The position numbers and the translations under genes are program-made. Below, one piece after another: positions 34,836 to 43,813 of a stretch of 64,000 nucleotides of DNA. How positions within the stretch are numbered: position 1 is the first letter of the stretch; every line of letters starts with the position of its first letter. Origin of the DNA: Streptomyces sp. Act143 (GTDB lineage Bacteria; Actinomycetota; Actinomycetes; Streptomycetales; Streptomycetaceae); NCBI RefSeq assembly GCF_003143935.1, contig NZ_QFRX01000001.1:940071-1004070 (forward strand), written 5' to 3'. Below the pieces are notes generated by a model. That model was not told the DNA's origin. It worked only from the letters and a program-made list of their open reading frames with translations, and searched no databases.

Positions 34836-35246
34836 TCACCCCACGGAAACGACCAGCGCCGGAATGGTCCGCTGCATCCGCAGGGCGTCCACCGACTCGG
34901 CGAGCAGCTCGTACTCGGTGGTGTCGTCGCTGGTGGCGACCCTGATCAACCGGCCCGCCGCCAACTCCTCGGCGACCAGCTCCTGTTGGGCGGCGTCCCC
35001 GCACCAGGCGCGGAGCACGGCGGGCACGTCGGGCACGGAGGGAGCGACCGGGACGAGCGCGCTCGTCGGAATACGGCTGATCTCCGGCTGCGGGTCGAGG
35101 CGCTCGGCGATCCAGGACGCCCGGTCCCGTAACCACCACAGGGCGAGGGCGAGGGTGGGGGCCCGGTAGCTGCCGAGCGGTACGCCGATGCGCTGCCCTC
35201 CGCAGGTTCCGTACGCGGTGACATGGCACAGGAATTCGTCGTGCAC
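34836..35246 (-). CDS. Hypothetical protein
   Basis: About 136 residues, starting MHDEFLCHVTAYGTCGG. There is no membrane segment. The first third resembles streptomycete proteins of unknown role; the rest is a mixed alpha/beta segment. GTG 35246 is chosen since GGGGGAG lies 5 bases upstream; the GTG at 35252 is too close to it. It lies on the same strand as the FHA-ABC operon but 73 bp upstream. Confidence 0.6.
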   Translation of the reverse strand: MHDEFLCHVTAYGTCGGQRIGVPLGSYRAPTLALALWWLRDRASWIAERLDPQPEISRIPTSALVPVAPSVPDVPAVLRAWCGDAAQQELVAEELAAGRLIRVATSDDTTEYELLAESVDALRMQRTIPALVVSVG

Positions 35247-35345
35247 GTTCACTCCCCCGGTGCGTAGAGCGCCTGTCGGCTGGCCTCGCTTTCGATGCGG
35301 CTCCGGACGTACGAGTACCGCGGCTCATGTGCGGTGTGTGATGGC

Positions 35346-35374
35346 ATCCTCGCTGGATGTGAATGCCCTGTCAG
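35346..35374 (-). promoter_or_regulatory. Promoter CTGACA-N17-GAGGAT
   Basis: On the minus strand, CTGACA (35374 to 35369) and GAGGAT (35351 to 35346) are 17 bp apart and resemble housekeeping promoters. They would start transcription about 95 bp before the hypothetical gene at 35246. Confidence 0.45.
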
Positions 35375-35473
35375 TTGAGTATGTTCACTACTGAAACACT
35401 GTCACCACGACTTTCCGGCCACTCTCCTGGCATATTCACAGCGGGAGTTGGCCGAAACGGCGCCTCCGCGCGC

Positions 35474-35490
35474 ATTACCCGAGGGGTAAT
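35474..35490. promoter_or_regulatory. Inverted repeat ATTACCC-GAG-GGGTAAT
   Basis: Perfect 7-bp arms around 3 bp lie in the 345-bp divergent gap (35247-35591), 101 bp before the SnoaL-like gene. It is AT-richer than its surroundings and is a candidate operator. The rest of the gap shows only the minus-strand promoter. Confidence 0.45.
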
Positions 35491-35591
35491 CGACGGTCCG
35501 CGGCGCGGCGGGCATGGTTGCGGTACCGGGTCACCGCGACCGGGACCCGGTCCTCACCAGCAGAGACGACCTCGACGGAGGCTGATGCCGC

Positions 35592-35978
35592 ATGTCCGCG
35601 AACACCGAGCGTCACGAGCTTGCCGTGGCCCGCTACTTCGAGGCCTGGAACGCCGCCGACCAGGAGACCCTGGCGAAAGCGGTGGCGGCCACCTGGGCCG
35701 CGGACGGCAGCTACACCGACCCCCTGGTCGACGTCAGCGGCCATGAGCAGATCGCCGCGGTGATCGCGGCGGCGCACGAGCAGTTCCCGGGGTTCGTCTT
35801 CCGGCCGACCGGGGTGGTGGACGGCCATCACGACACCGCGCGCTTCTCCTGGGAGCTGGTGAACGAGGCCGACGGCTCCGCACCGGTGGCGGGATTCGAC
35901 GTGATCACGCTGGACGAGCAGGGCCGGGTCCGGTCGGTGCTGGGGTTCCTGGACCGGATTCCCGCCGGGGCGCGATGA
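35592..35978 (+). CDS. SnoaL/NTF2-like protein
   Basis: 128 residues with the cone-shaped NTF2-like fold: N-terminal helices (VARYFEAWNAADQETLAKAVAATW), then D-G-S-Y-T-D-P and beta strands ending VLGFLDRIP. Members include polyketide cyclases and small isomerases, but most stand-alone copies have no known reaction. GGAGG lies 10 bases before the ATG. Confidence 0.82.
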   Translation: MSANTERHELAVARYFEAWNAADQETLAKAVAATWAADGSYTDPLVDVSGHEQIAAVIAAAHEQFPGFVFRPTGVVDGHHDTARFSWELVNEADGSAPVAGFDVITLDEQGRVRSVLGFLDRIPAGAR

Positions 35979-36038
35979 GTTTCGGCGCCCGCGGTGGTCT
36001 CTTGAAGGAGAGATCACCACGAGCGAGAGGCGGACGTC

Positions 36039-36314
36039 ATGACCGCGAAGATCGACCGGCAGTTCACCGCCGAGCTGGTCAAGAGCCCTAGCGCCGGTGG
36101 CTGGACCTATCTGGTCTGGCCGGAGTCCGTCGCGTTCTTCGGCACCCGCGGCCTGGTCAAGGTCAGCGGGACCATCGACGGGCACCCGTTCCGCAGTTCC
36201 TTCATGGCGCTGGGCGACGGCCGGCACAAACTGCCGGTCAACGCCGAGGTGCGCAGGGCCATCGGCAAGGAGGCGGGCGACACCGTGACCGTCCGCCTCC
36301 AGGAACGCATCTGA
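36039..36314 (+). CDS. DUF1905 protein
   Basis: 91 residues covering one DUF1905 beta-barrel domain ([21 protein letters not shown], then [27 protein letters not shown]). Function is unknown; relatives are sometimes fused to YdeI-like domains, which are absent here. GAGAGGCGG precedes the ATG. It converges on the reductase gene 12 bp away. Confidence 0.85.
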   Translation: MTAKIDRQFTAELVKSPSAGGWTYLVWPESVAFFGTRGLVKVSGTIDGHPFRSSFMALGDGRHKLPVNAEVRRAIGKEAGDTVTVRLQERI

Positions 36315-36326
36315 GCGCGGGACGCG

Positions 36327-37322
36327 CTACTTCTTGATCACCGCGTCGATGCGAGCCAGTTCCTCCGCGTCGAAGTCAAGGTTGGCGATCGTGCCGACAC
36401 TGTCCTCGATCTGCTGCGGGCTGCTCGCGCCGACGAGGGCGGAGGTGACCCGGCCGCCGCGCAGCACCCAGGCCAGCGCCAGCTGGGCCAGGGTCTGGCC
36501 GCGGGACTCGGCGATGCCGTTCAGCTCGCGCAGCTGGGAGACCAGGTCCTCGGTGAGGGCATCGGAGTTCAGGAAGGGGCTGTCGCTCGCCGCCCGCGAG
36601 TCCTCGGGGATGCCGTCGAGGTAGCGGCCGGTGAGCACGCCCTGCTCCAGCGGGGAGAAGACGATGGAGCCGACCTGGAGCTCGTCCAGGGTGTCGAGCA
36701 GGCCCTCGTCCTCGGGGCGCCGGTCGAGCATCGAGTAGCGCGGCTGGTGGATGAGGAGCGGGGTGCCCAGCTCGCCCAGGATGCGGGCGGCCTCGCGGGT
36801 CTGCTCGGCGGAGTAGTTGGAGATGCCGACGTAGAGCGCCTTGCCCTGCTGCACGGCGGAGTGCAGGGCGCCCATCGTCTCCTCCAGCGGAGTCTCCGGG
36901 TCGGGGCGGTGCGAGTAGAAGATGTCGACGTAGTCCAGGCCCATTCGCGTCAGGCTCTGGTCCAGCGAGGACAGCAGGTACTTGCGGGAGCCCCACTCGC
37001 CGTACGGGCCGGGCCACATCAGATAGCCGGCCTTGGTGGAGATGATCAGCTCGTCGCGGTAGGCGGCGAGGTCGGACTTGAGGGCCTCACCGAAGGCGGA
37101 CTCGGCGGCGCCGGGCGGCGGGCCGTAGTTGTTGGCCAGGTCGAAGTGGGTGACGCCGAGATCGAAGGCGCGACGCAGGATGGCACGCTGGGTCTCGACG
37201 GTGCGGTCCGCCGGGCCGAAGTTGTGCCACAGGCCGAGCGAGATCGCGGGGAGCTTCAGGCCGCTGCGTCCGGTGCGCCGGTAGGGCATGTCCGCGTAGC
37301 GGTCGGGGTGTGCGGTGTACAA
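36327..37322 (-). CDS. Aldo/keto reductase, L-glyceraldehyde 3-phosphate reductase type
   Basis: 331 residues. The N-terminus DRYADMPYRRTGRSGLKLPAISLGLWHNFG aligns with YghZ/AKR14, which detoxifies L-glyceraldehyde 3-phosphate and methylglyoxal. The tetrad is present (FDLANNYGPP, STKAGY, YSHRPDP). The start is TTG at 37322, supported by GGAG at 5 bases and by the family N-terminus. The later ATG at 37289 would cut into the conserved start. It is divergent from a LysR gene. Confidence 0.88.
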   Translation of the reverse strand: MYTAHPDRYADMPYRRTGRSGLKLPAISLGLWHNFGPADRTVETQRAILRRAFDLGVTHFDLANNYGPPPGAAESAFGEALKSDLAAYRDELIISTKAGYLMWPGPYGEWGSRKYLLSSLDQSLTRMGLDYVDIFYSHRPDPETPLEETMGALHSAVQQGKALYVGISNYSAEQTREAARILGELGTPLLIHQPRYSMLDRRPEDEGLLDTLDELQVGSIVFSPLEQGVLTGRYLDGIPEDSRAASDSPFLNSDALTEDLVSQLRELNGIAESRGQTLAQLALAWVLRGGRVTSALVGASSPQQIEDSVGTIANLDFDAEELARIDAVIKK

Positions 37323-37467
37323 CGCGACTCCAGAGGGGTTGGCACGGTTTCCCGAGAGCCCGGGTCACCTGGGACCCGGCGCTCTCTACCGATGCCCACT
37401 CTTTCGCGACCTGGGGGCATTGGTCCAACAGAAGAATCCGATGGAATTCAGCGGACGGGTTTCTGAG

Positions 37468-37481
37468 TAGGCTTCCGCCTC
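37468..37481 (+). promoter_or_regulatory. -10 TAGGCT before lysR-type gene
   Basis: TAGGCT (37468-37473) ends 8 bases before the ATG at 37482 without a ribosome-binding site, consistent with a leaderless message. Confidence 0.45.
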
Positions 37482-38399
37482 ATGGAACTCCGCCATCTCC
37501 AGCACTTCGTCGCGGTCGCCGAGGACCAGCACTTCACCCGCGCCGCCGAACGGCTGCTGGTGTCCCAGTCGGGTCTCTCGGCCTCGATCCGGGCACTGGA
37601 GCGGGAACTGCAGACCCCGCTCTTCGTGCGTACGACCCGACGGGTGACGCTCACCCCGGCCGGGCGCGCGCTGCTCGGCGAGGCGGAGCGCATCCTGGCG
37701 CAGGTCCGCTCGGCCCACGAGGCGGTGGCCGCGGTGCAGGGGGTGCTCCGCGGGATGCTCGCGCTCGGGTCCGAGCAGTGCATCGCGGGGGTGCATGTGG
37801 CGGGGCTACTCGCCGCGTTCCGCCGGCGGCACCCGGACGTCGAGATCTGTCTGCGGCAGGCCGGCTCCGGGGCGCTCGCGGAGGAGGTCGCGGCCGGACG
37901 CCTCGACCTGGCCTTCGCGGTACGGACGGCACAGGAGGACACCGACCAGCTGCGCGTCGTACCGCTGGCCGCCGAGCCGATGACCGTCCTGTGCCACCCC
38001 GACCACCGGCTCGCCCGCGCCGGGGCCGCCGTGACCCCGGAGGACCTGGGCGGCGAGGTCTTCGTGGACTTCCACCCGGACTGGGGCCCGCGCCGCACCA
38101 CCGACGCCGCGTTCACCGCGGCGGGTGTGCGGCGGGCGGTCGCGCTGGAGGTGAACGACGTGCACAGCCTGCTGGACCTGGTCGACGAGAACCTCGGCGT
38201 CGCCGTCGTACCGCGCCACTTCCGGCACAAGCGCCCGTCGCTGACCGCGCTGCCGGTGAAGGGCACCGGGGAGGCCGTGTACGAGACCGTCGCCCTGCTG
38301 CCGCCCGAGCAGGCCACCAGCCCGGCGGCCAGGGCGCTGATGGCGCTGCTGGAAACAGGGGGTTCAGGTACACCCCAGGAAGGGGCTCACCCCTCCTGA
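37482..38399 (+). CDS. LysR-family transcriptional regulator
   Basis: 305 residues. The winged helix-turn-helix (MELRHLQHFVAVAEDQHFTRAAERLLVSQSGLSASIRALE) and linker helix are complete, followed by a two-lobed effector domain. Such proteins usually regulate the divergent gene, here the aldo/keto reductase starting at 37322; the 159-bp gap is enough for their T-N11-A sites. Effector unknown. The carotenoid oxygenase follows 68 bp downstream. Confidence 0.9.
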   Translation: MELRHLQHFVAVAEDQHFTRAAERLLVSQSGLSASIRALERELQTPLFVRTTRRVTLTPAGRALLGEAERILAQVRSAHEAVAAVQGVLRGMLALGSEQCIAGVHVAGLLAAFRRRHPDVEICLRQAGSGALAEEVAAGRLDLAFAVRTAQEDTDQLRVVPLAAEPMTVLCHPDHRLARAGAAVTPEDLGGEVFVDFHPDWGPRRTTDAAFTAAGVRRAVALEVNDVHSLLDLVDENLGVAVVPRHFRHKRPSLTALPVKGTGEAVYETVALLPPEQATSPAARALMALLETGGSGTPQEGAHPS

Positions 38400-38467
38400 T
38401 CCGGCCCGTCTTCCACCGCAGACTCATGACTGTCCACTTACGGCAACTGCGGTCAGGAGTCAGGAAC

Positions 38468-39967
38468 ATGACGGACCACACACGACGGAAGGTGCTGCGC
38501 GGCGCGGCGGCGGTCGCGGCGGCGGGCGGACTGCTCGGCGCGGGCGCGGTGACCGGGCCGGGGCAGGCGGTCGCGGCCGCCCGGACCGCCGAGGCGCGCC
38601 GGTTCCCCTTCCTGGAGGGCGCGTTCGCGCCCGTCACGAAGGAACTGACGGCCTTCGACCTGCCGGTGACCGGGCGCATCCCGCACGATCTGAACGGCCG
38701 CTATCTGCGCAACGGCCCCAATGTGCTGGGACTCGAGGACCCGCGCGCGCACCACTGGATGCTCGGTGACGGCATGGTGCACGGTGTGCGGCTGCGTGGC
38801 GGCCGGGCCGAGTGGTACCGCAACCGCTGGGTGCGCTCCTCCCAGGTGGCGAAGAAGCTGGGCGAGCCCTACCCGGGCCCGGTGCCACCGGACGACTTCC
38901 CGTGCAACACGCATGTGATCCCGTACCGGGGACGCATCCTCACGCTCCAGGAGAGCGGCCCGCTGCCGTACGAACTCGACGACGAGCTCAACACCGTCGG
39001 GACGTACGACTTCCGGGGCACCCTGAAGGGCCCGCTCACCGCGCACACCAAGTTCGACGTCCACGCCGGCGAGCTGCACGCCATCGCCTACTACCCGACC
39101 TGGGACCACGTCCGGCACCTGGTCGTGGACCCGACGGGGCGGGTGTCCCGCACCACCAGGATTCCGGTCGCGGACGCGCCGATGATCCACGACTTCGCCC
39201 TCACCGAGCACCACGTGGTCATCCTCGACATGCCGGTCACCTTCGACCCGGCGGGCGCCGAACGCGGCGACATCGTGCCGTACGTCTGGAACGACACGCA
39301 CCCGGCGCGGGTCGGAGTGCTGCCGCGCGACGGCGGCACGGCGCGCTGGTTCGAGGTCGACCCGGTCTACTACTCGCACACCCTGAACGCCTATGAGCAG
39401 GGGTCGGAGATCGTCGTCGACATGACGAACTTCGACGCGCCCTTCTTCGTGGCGGGCAAGGGCTCGGGCGGCCCGTACGGAGCGAGCACCCCGCGACTCG
39501 ACCGCTGGACGATCGATCTGCGGCACGGCCGGGTGCGGACCCGGACCCTCGACGACCGCCCGCAGGAATTCCCGCGCGTGAACGAGGCGTTGGTGTCCCG
39601 CCGGCACCGCTACGGCTACTCGGCGGCGTCCGCCGAGATGGCGCAGGCGTACCTGACTCTCGACGGCAACCCGCCCGACCGGGCGTTCGGCAACGCGCTC
39701 ATCAAGCAGGACCTGCTGCGCGGCACGACCCAGGTGCACCGGCTGCCGCGCGGGGCGGCGGCCAGCGAGGCCGTGTTCGTGCCGCGCGAACACAGCGCGG
39801 CCGAGGACGACGGATACGCGATCGCGTACGTCCACAATCCCGATCGCGGGGCGTCCGACCTGCTGATCCTCGCCGCGCAGGACTTCACCGGCGAACCGGT
39901 GGCCCGTATCCATCTGCCGGGGCGGGTGCCGCTCGGTTTCCACGGGAGCTGGATTCCGGACGCGTGA
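38468..39967 (+). CDS. Tat-exported carotenoid oxygenase family protein
   Basis: 499 residues. A twin-arginine signal (TRRKVLRGAAAVAAAGGLLG) is followed by the seven-bladed propeller of carotenoid/stilbene cleavage oxygenases. The four iron-binding His regions are visible: AHTKFD, MIHDFALTEHH, YYSHTLNAYEQG and FHGSWIP. GRYLRNGPNVLG is the typical start. It should cleave a C=C bond in a carotenoid-like or aromatic alkene using Fe(II) and oxygen, outside the cell, which is unusual for this family. AGGAAC precedes the ATG. Confidence 0.88.
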   Translation: MTDHTRRKVLRGAAAVAAAGGLLGAGAVTGPGQAVAAARTAEARRFPFLEGAFAPVTKELTAFDLPVTGRIPHDLNGRYLRNGPNVLGLEDPRAHHWMLGDGMVHGVRLRGGRAEWYRNRWVRSSQVAKKLGEPYPGPVPPDDFPCNTHVIPYRGRILTLQESGPLPYELDDELNTVGTYDFRGTLKGPLTAHTKFDVHAGELHAIAYYPTWDHVRHLVVDPTGRVSRTTRIPVADAPMIHDFALTEHHVVILDMPVTFDPAGAERGDIVPYVWNDTHPARVGVLPRDGGTARWFEVDPVYYSHTLNAYEQGSEIVVDMTNFDAPFFVAGKGSGGPYGASTPRLDRWTIDLRHGRVRTRTLDDRPQEFPRVNEALVSRRHRYGYSAASAEMAQAYLTLDGNPPDRAFGNALIKQDLLRGTTQVHRLPRGAAASEAVFVPREHSAAEDDGYAIAYVHNPDRGASDLLILAAQDFTGEPVARIHLPGRVPLGFHGSWIPDA

Positions 39968-39995
39968 GGCGGCCGGGTGCGCGAAGGTGGAAGGC

Positions 39996-40511
39996 ATGCA
40001 TGCAAAGGACATCCTCATCGACGGTTTCAGCCGCATCCAGGAAGAAGTCCATGCCGCCGTCAAGGACCTGCCCCCCGACGACCTCAACCACCGTCCCGGT
40101 CCCGACGCCAACTCCATCGCCTGGCTCGTCTGGCATCTCACGCGGGTCCAGGACGACCACCTGGCCGACGCCTTCGGGCTCGACCAGGTGTGGCTGACCC
40201 AGGGCTGGGAGAAGCGGTTCGGGCTCGATCTCGAACCAGGTGAGATCGGGTACGGCCACAGCTCCGCGCAGGTGGCCAAGGTACGGGTGGACTCCGCCGA
40301 GCTGCTGACCGGCTACTACGACGCCGTCCACGCGCAGAGCCTGGAGGCGCTGCGCGGGGTGAGCGCGGCGGACCTGGAACGGGTCGTGGACGACAACTGG
40401 GACCCGCCGGTCACCCTGGGCGTACGCCTGGTCAGCGTCCTGTCCGACGATCTCCAGCACGTCGGACAGGCCGCGTATCTGCGGGGGCTGCGTCAGAGCG
40501 CGGCTTCGTAG
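39996..40511 (+). CDS. DinB-family protein (mycothiol transferase-like)
   Basis: 171 residues forming a four-helix DinB bundle. Metal-ligand candidates are the His of [10 protein letters not shown] and the late D-L-Q-H-V-G-Q. Members in actinobacteria are mycothiol-dependent transferases that conjugate or detoxify electrophiles. ATG 39996 has GAAGGTGG upstream; a GTG at 39987 is an alternative. Its end overlaps the convergent adenosine deaminase by 19 bp. Confidence 0.85.
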   Translation: MHAKDILIDGFSRIQEEVHAAVKDLPPDDLNHRPGPDANSIAWLVWHLTRVQDDHLADAFGLDQVWLTQGWEKRFGLDLEPGEIGYGHSSAQVAKVRVDSAELLTGYYDAVHAQSLEALRGVSAADLERVVDDNWDPPVTLGVRLVSVLSDDLQHVGQAAYLRGLRQSAAS

Positions 40512-41563
40512 CCCGGCAGGACGACGTCCTCGATGAGGGCCTTGCGCTCGTCGAACGGGACGAACGCGCTCTTGAGGGCGTTCACCGTGACCGTGCGCAG
40601 GTCCTCGACCGTCCAGCCCGCCTCCTCGACCAGCAGGGACATCTCGCGGGTCATCGTCGTGCCCGACACCAGCCGGTTGTCGGTGTTGAGGGTGACGCGG
40701 AAACCCAGGTCCTTCAGGGCCGTGATCGGGTGCTCGGCGATCGAGTCGGCGGCGCCGGTCTGGAGGTTGGAGGTCGGGCACATCTCCAGGGCGATCCGGC
40801 GGTCGCGCACCCAGCTCGCCAGACGGCCGAGCTTGCCGTCGACGATGTCCTCGGTGATCCGCACGCCGTGGCCGATGCGCTGGGCGCCGCAGACCTGGAG
40901 GGCCTGGTGGATGCTGGGCAGGCCGTGGGCCTCACCGGCGTGGATGGTGAACGGCACGCTCTCGCGGCGCAGGTGCTCGAAGGCGGCCAGGTGGTCGGCG
41001 GGCGGGAAGCCGTCCTCGGCGCCGGCGATGTCGAAGCCGACGACGCCGGCGTCCCGGAACGCGACGGCGAGGCCGGCCGCCTCGGCGACCCGGTCGAACA
41101 TGCGCATGCCGCAGAGCAGGGTGCCGACGCGGACGGGGGTGCCGGCCGCGGCCGCCTTGGCCATGCCGGCGGCGAGGCCCTCCTGCACGGTCTCCACGAC
41201 CTCGCTCATGGCGAGGCCGCCCCGGGTGTTCAGCTCGGGGGCGTAGCGCACCTCGCCGTAGACCACGCCGTCCGCGGCGAGGTCCAGGACGTACTCCTCG
41301 GCGGTGCGCAGCAGGCCCTCGCGGGTCTGCATCACCGCGAGGGTGTGCTCGAAGGTGGCTATGTAGCGCACCAGGTCGCCGGAGTTCGCGGCGTCGTAGT
41401 ACCAGGCCGCCAGCTCGTCCGGGTCCGTGGTGGGCAGGGTGTGGCCGACCTCCGCCGCGAGCTCGATCACGGTGGCGGGGCGCAGGCCGCCGTCGAGGTG
41501 GTCGTGCAGGACGGCCTTGGGGAGGCGGCGGATCACATCGGCATCTACGCGCGTAGCGGTCAT
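40493..41563 (-). CDS. add: Adenosine deaminase
   Basis: 356 residues. All zinc and catalytic motifs are present: HDHLDGG (Zn His pair), TIHAGEAHG (His and Glu), RIGHGVR and NTDNRLVSG (Asp pair). It hydrolyses adenosine to inosine and ammonia in purine salvage. Several adenosine-deaminase-like paralogues occur per streptomycete. A short GGAGC run (41611-41635) lies between it and the VOC gene upstream. Confidence 0.93.
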   Translation of the reverse strand: MTATRVDADVIRRLPKAVLHDHLDGGLRPATVIELAAEVGHTLPTTDPDELAAWYYDAANSGDLVRYIATFEHTLAVMQTREGLLRTAEEYVLDLAADGVVYGEVRYAPELNTRGGLAMSEVVETVQEGLAAGMAKAAAAGTPVRVGTLLCGMRMFDRVAEAAGLAVAFRDAGVVGFDIAGAEDGFPPADHLAAFEHLRRESVPFTIHAGEAHGLPSIHQALQVCGAQRIGHGVRITEDIVDGKLGRLASWVRDRRIALEMCPTSNLQTGAADSIAEHPITALKDLGFRVTLNTDNRLVSGTTMTREMSLLVEEAGWTVEDLRTVTVNALKSAFVPFDERKALIEDVVLPGYEAAL

Positions 41564-41640
41564 GGCGGAGTCTTCCTGAGGTGCTGAGGCGGAACGGCGG
41601 GGAGGGAGGGAGGAGCGGAGCGGAGCGGAGCGGGAGCGTG

Positions 41641-42045
41641 TCAGCCGGCGGGCTGGAGCAGGTCCCAGCGGTTGCCGTACAGGTCCTGGAAGACGGCGAC
41701 CGAGCCATACGGCTCGTGCCGGGGCTCCTCCAGGAAGGTCACGCCGGCGGCCAGCATCCGGGCGTGATCGCGGGCGAAGTCGTCGGTGTGCAGGAAGAAG
41801 CCGACGCGCCCGCCGGTCTGGTCGCCGACGCGGGTGCGCTGGGCGTCGTTCTTGGCGCGGGCCAGCAGCAGTCCGGTGCCGCCCGACTCCGCGCCGGGCT
41901 CCACGCCGGGCTCCACGACGACCCAGCGGGAGCCGTCGGGACGCGGGGCGTCCTCGACGAGCCGGAAGCCGAGGGCCTCGGTGTAGAAGCGGATCGCCTC
42001 GTCGTAGTCGTCGACGACGAGGGTGACCAGGGCGATGCGTCTCAT
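41641..42045 (-). CDS. VOC/glyoxalase-like protein
   Basis: 134 residues, one VOC domain: [27 protein letters not shown] and the final [18 protein letters not shown], with Glu and His positions able to hold a metal. The substrate is unknown; relatives include glyoxalase I and fosfomycin- or bleomycin-resistance proteins. AAAGG lies before the ATG. Confidence 0.85.
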   Translation of the reverse strand: MRRIALVTLVVDDYDEAIRFYTEALGFRLVEDAPRPDGSRWVVVEPGVEPGAESGGTGLLLARAKNDAQRTRVGDQTGGRVGFFLHTDDFARDHARMLAAGVTFLEEPRHEPYGSVAVFQDLYGNRWDLLQPAG

Positions 42046-42120
42046 CGGGGCCTTTCTGGGCGTGCGGTTAGCCGGAGAGGTTATACGTAAAACCCGATGG
42101 ACGCCAGTCGTGTCCTCGGC

Positions 42121-42262
42121 GGGGCATCTGCGGGTTTCACGGCGGGCGTCCGGCGGGCTTCTATGGGGGGCATCCGCGGGTTCCGCTGCGGACGCCCAGC
42201 GTTCCTATGCGGGGCATCCGCGGGTTTCGCGGCGGGCGTCCGGCGGGTTTCGCGAGGGCGTC
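42121..42262. repeat. Three direct repeats of about 45 bp
   Basis: Units begin GGGGCATC at 42121, 42167 and 42211. The first and third agree at about 37 of the first 40 bases (GCGGGTTTC, CGGCGGGCGTCCGGCGGG); the middle copy is more diverged. They fill most of the 315-bp gap between two divergent genes. No protein is evident. The plus-strand promoter follows near 42348. Confidence 0.75.
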
Positions 42263-42347
42263 CGGCGCCCTTCCCGGCGGTTCCCGGTTCCCGGATGGGG
42301 CCGCAGCCCTAGGTCCGGCGCCCGATGCGGAGGGCCGGTGAGGCCGT

Positions 42348-42360
42348 TAGCGTCCGCGGC
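42348..42360 (+). promoter_or_regulatory. -10 TAGCGT for a leaderless transcript
   Basis: TAGCGT (42348-42353) ends 7 bases before the ATG at 42361, with no ribosome-binding site between. Confidence 0.5.
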
Positions 42361-42819
42361 ATGAAGATCACCAAGCAGCCCCGCGATCCCGCTCAGCGCA
42401 AGCGTGAGCTCCTCGCCCGGCTGGAGCAGGAGCGGGACGTCTGGGTGGCCACGGCCGACGGTGCCGGGCTTCCCTGCCTGGTCCCGCTCTGGTTCCGGTG
42501 GGACGGCGAGGCCCTGTGGCTGGCGACTCGTCTGTCGACGCCGACCGGGCGCAATCTGCGGGAGGCCGGGCATGCCCGGCTGGCGCTCGGGGACACCGAG
42601 GACGTCGTGCTGGTCGACGGCGACGCGGAGATGTACGCCGCGGACGAGGTGCCGTCGGCCGCGGCGGAGGGGTTCCTCGCGAAGACCGGCTGGGACCCGC
42701 GGGCGGACAGCCTGCCGTACGTCTACTTCCGGGTGCGTCCGCGTACGGTGCAGGCGCGGAACGGTGAGCACGAGATGCGGGGCCGGTTCCTGATGCGGGA
42801 CGGCGCCTGGACCGTGTGA
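42361..42819 (+). CDS. Pyridoxamine 5'-phosphate oxidase-fold protein (F420/flavin-binding)
   Basis: 152 residues, a split beta-barrel flavin/F420-binding protein: VWVATADGAGLPCLVPLWFRWDGEALWLAT, then GRNLREAGHARLALGDTEDVVLVDGDAEM. In actinobacteria this group includes F420-dependent reductases and heme-degrading relatives; cofactor and substrate cannot be fixed here. Confidence 0.82.
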   Translation: MKITKQPRDPAQRKRELLARLEQERDVWVATADGAGLPCLVPLWFRWDGEALWLATRLSTPTGRNLREAGHARLALGDTEDVVLVDGDAEMYAADEVPSAAAEGFLAKTGWDPRADSLPYVYFRVRPRTVQARNGEHEMRGRFLMRDGAWTV

Positions 42820-42844
42820 GGAGGTGACCGGTTCCCGGCGCTGA

Positions 42845-43738
42845 TCAACCGGCCTGTACGTGCACGGAGTCGAGGCGGGCCAGCTCGTCCTCGGTGAGCC
42901 GGATCGCGCCCGCCGCCACGTTCTCGGCCAGGTGGTCGGGGTTGCCCGTGCCGGGGATGGCGAGCAGGTGCGGGCCTTGGTGCAGGGTCCAGGCGATGCG
43001 GATCTGGGCGGGGCTCGCCCCGTGCGCCCGGGCGACGGCGAGCACTGCGGCGTCGTGGTCCGCGGTGGCGCCGTGCGCGCCCGCGTCACCGGCGACCGCG
43101 TAGAACGGGACGTAGGCGATGCCCTGTTCACCGCAGATGCGCAGCAGTTCGTCGGGGTGGTCCAGGGCACAGCGGTTCTGCACGCTCACCACCGGTGCGA
43201 TGGCCTGCGCCTCGGCCAGGTGGCGGGGCTCGACCCCGGAGATCCCCAGGTGGCGGATCATGCCTGCCTCGCGCAGTGCGGCCAGGGCACCGAAGTGCTC
43301 GGCGATCGAGTCCTGCCGCATGCGTCGCAGGTAGACGAGGTCGAGGTGGTCGCGGCCCAACTGCCGCAGGTTCTCCTCGACATGGCCGCGCAGGTCCTCG
43401 GGCCGGGCGGAGGTGCCCCACTCCCCCGTCCAGTCGCGGAAGGGGCCGACCTTGGTGGCGATGACGAGGTCGTCGGCGTACGGCGCCAGCGCGGTGTTGA
43501 TCAGTTCGTTGGCGGAGCGCAGGGCGGAGAAGTAGAAGGCGGCGGTGTCGATGTGGTTGACGCCGAGTTCGACCGCCCTGCGCAGCACGGTGATCGCCTG
43601 CCGTCGGTCGCTCGGTGTCCCGTGGTGGAAGGCGGCGCTGCCCGTCACCCGCATCGCGCCGTAGCCGAGGCGGTTGACGGACAGGTCGCCGAGCTTCCAG
43701 GTGCCCGCGGCATCCGCGGTGATCGTTTCGGAGGTCAT
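42845..43738 (-). CDS. Aldo/keto reductase with Arg at the catalytic-His position
   Basis: 297 residues. The Asp64, Tyr69 and Lys96 residues are present, but the usual catalytic His is Arg138 (DLVYLRRM). The same replacement occurs in YdbC-type reductases, some of which reduce pyridoxal, so the change is probably family-specific. It converges on the gene ending at 42819 and lies downstream of the phosphoketolase gene by 75 bp, on the same strand. Confidence 0.85.
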   Translation of the reverse strand: MTSETITADAAGTWKLGDLSVNRLGYGAMRVTGSAAFHHGTPSDRRQAITVLRRAVELGVNHIDTAAFYFSALRSANELINTALAPYADDLVIATKVGPFRDWTGEWGTSARPEDLRGHVEENLRQLGRDHLDLVYLRRMRQDSIAEHFGALAALREAGMIRHLGISGVEPRHLAEAQAIAPVVSVQNRCALDHPDELLRICGEQGIAYVPFYAVAGDAGAHGATADHDAAVLAVARAHGASPAQIRIAWTLHQGPHLLAIPGTGNPDHLAENVAAGAIRLTEDELARLDSVHVQAG

Positions 43739-43813
43739 CAGCGGAGTGTCACACAGGACTCCCGCTGAAGTCCCTCTTGAACGACCTGATCGAACCTCTT
43801 TGCGGACTCGGGA

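Noticed and set aside
30998..34945. 1315-codon open frame on the plus strand
   Set aside because: It is antisense to the kinase/FHA-ABC operon and has low-complexity composition caused by high GC; the minus-strand genes have full catalytic motifs.
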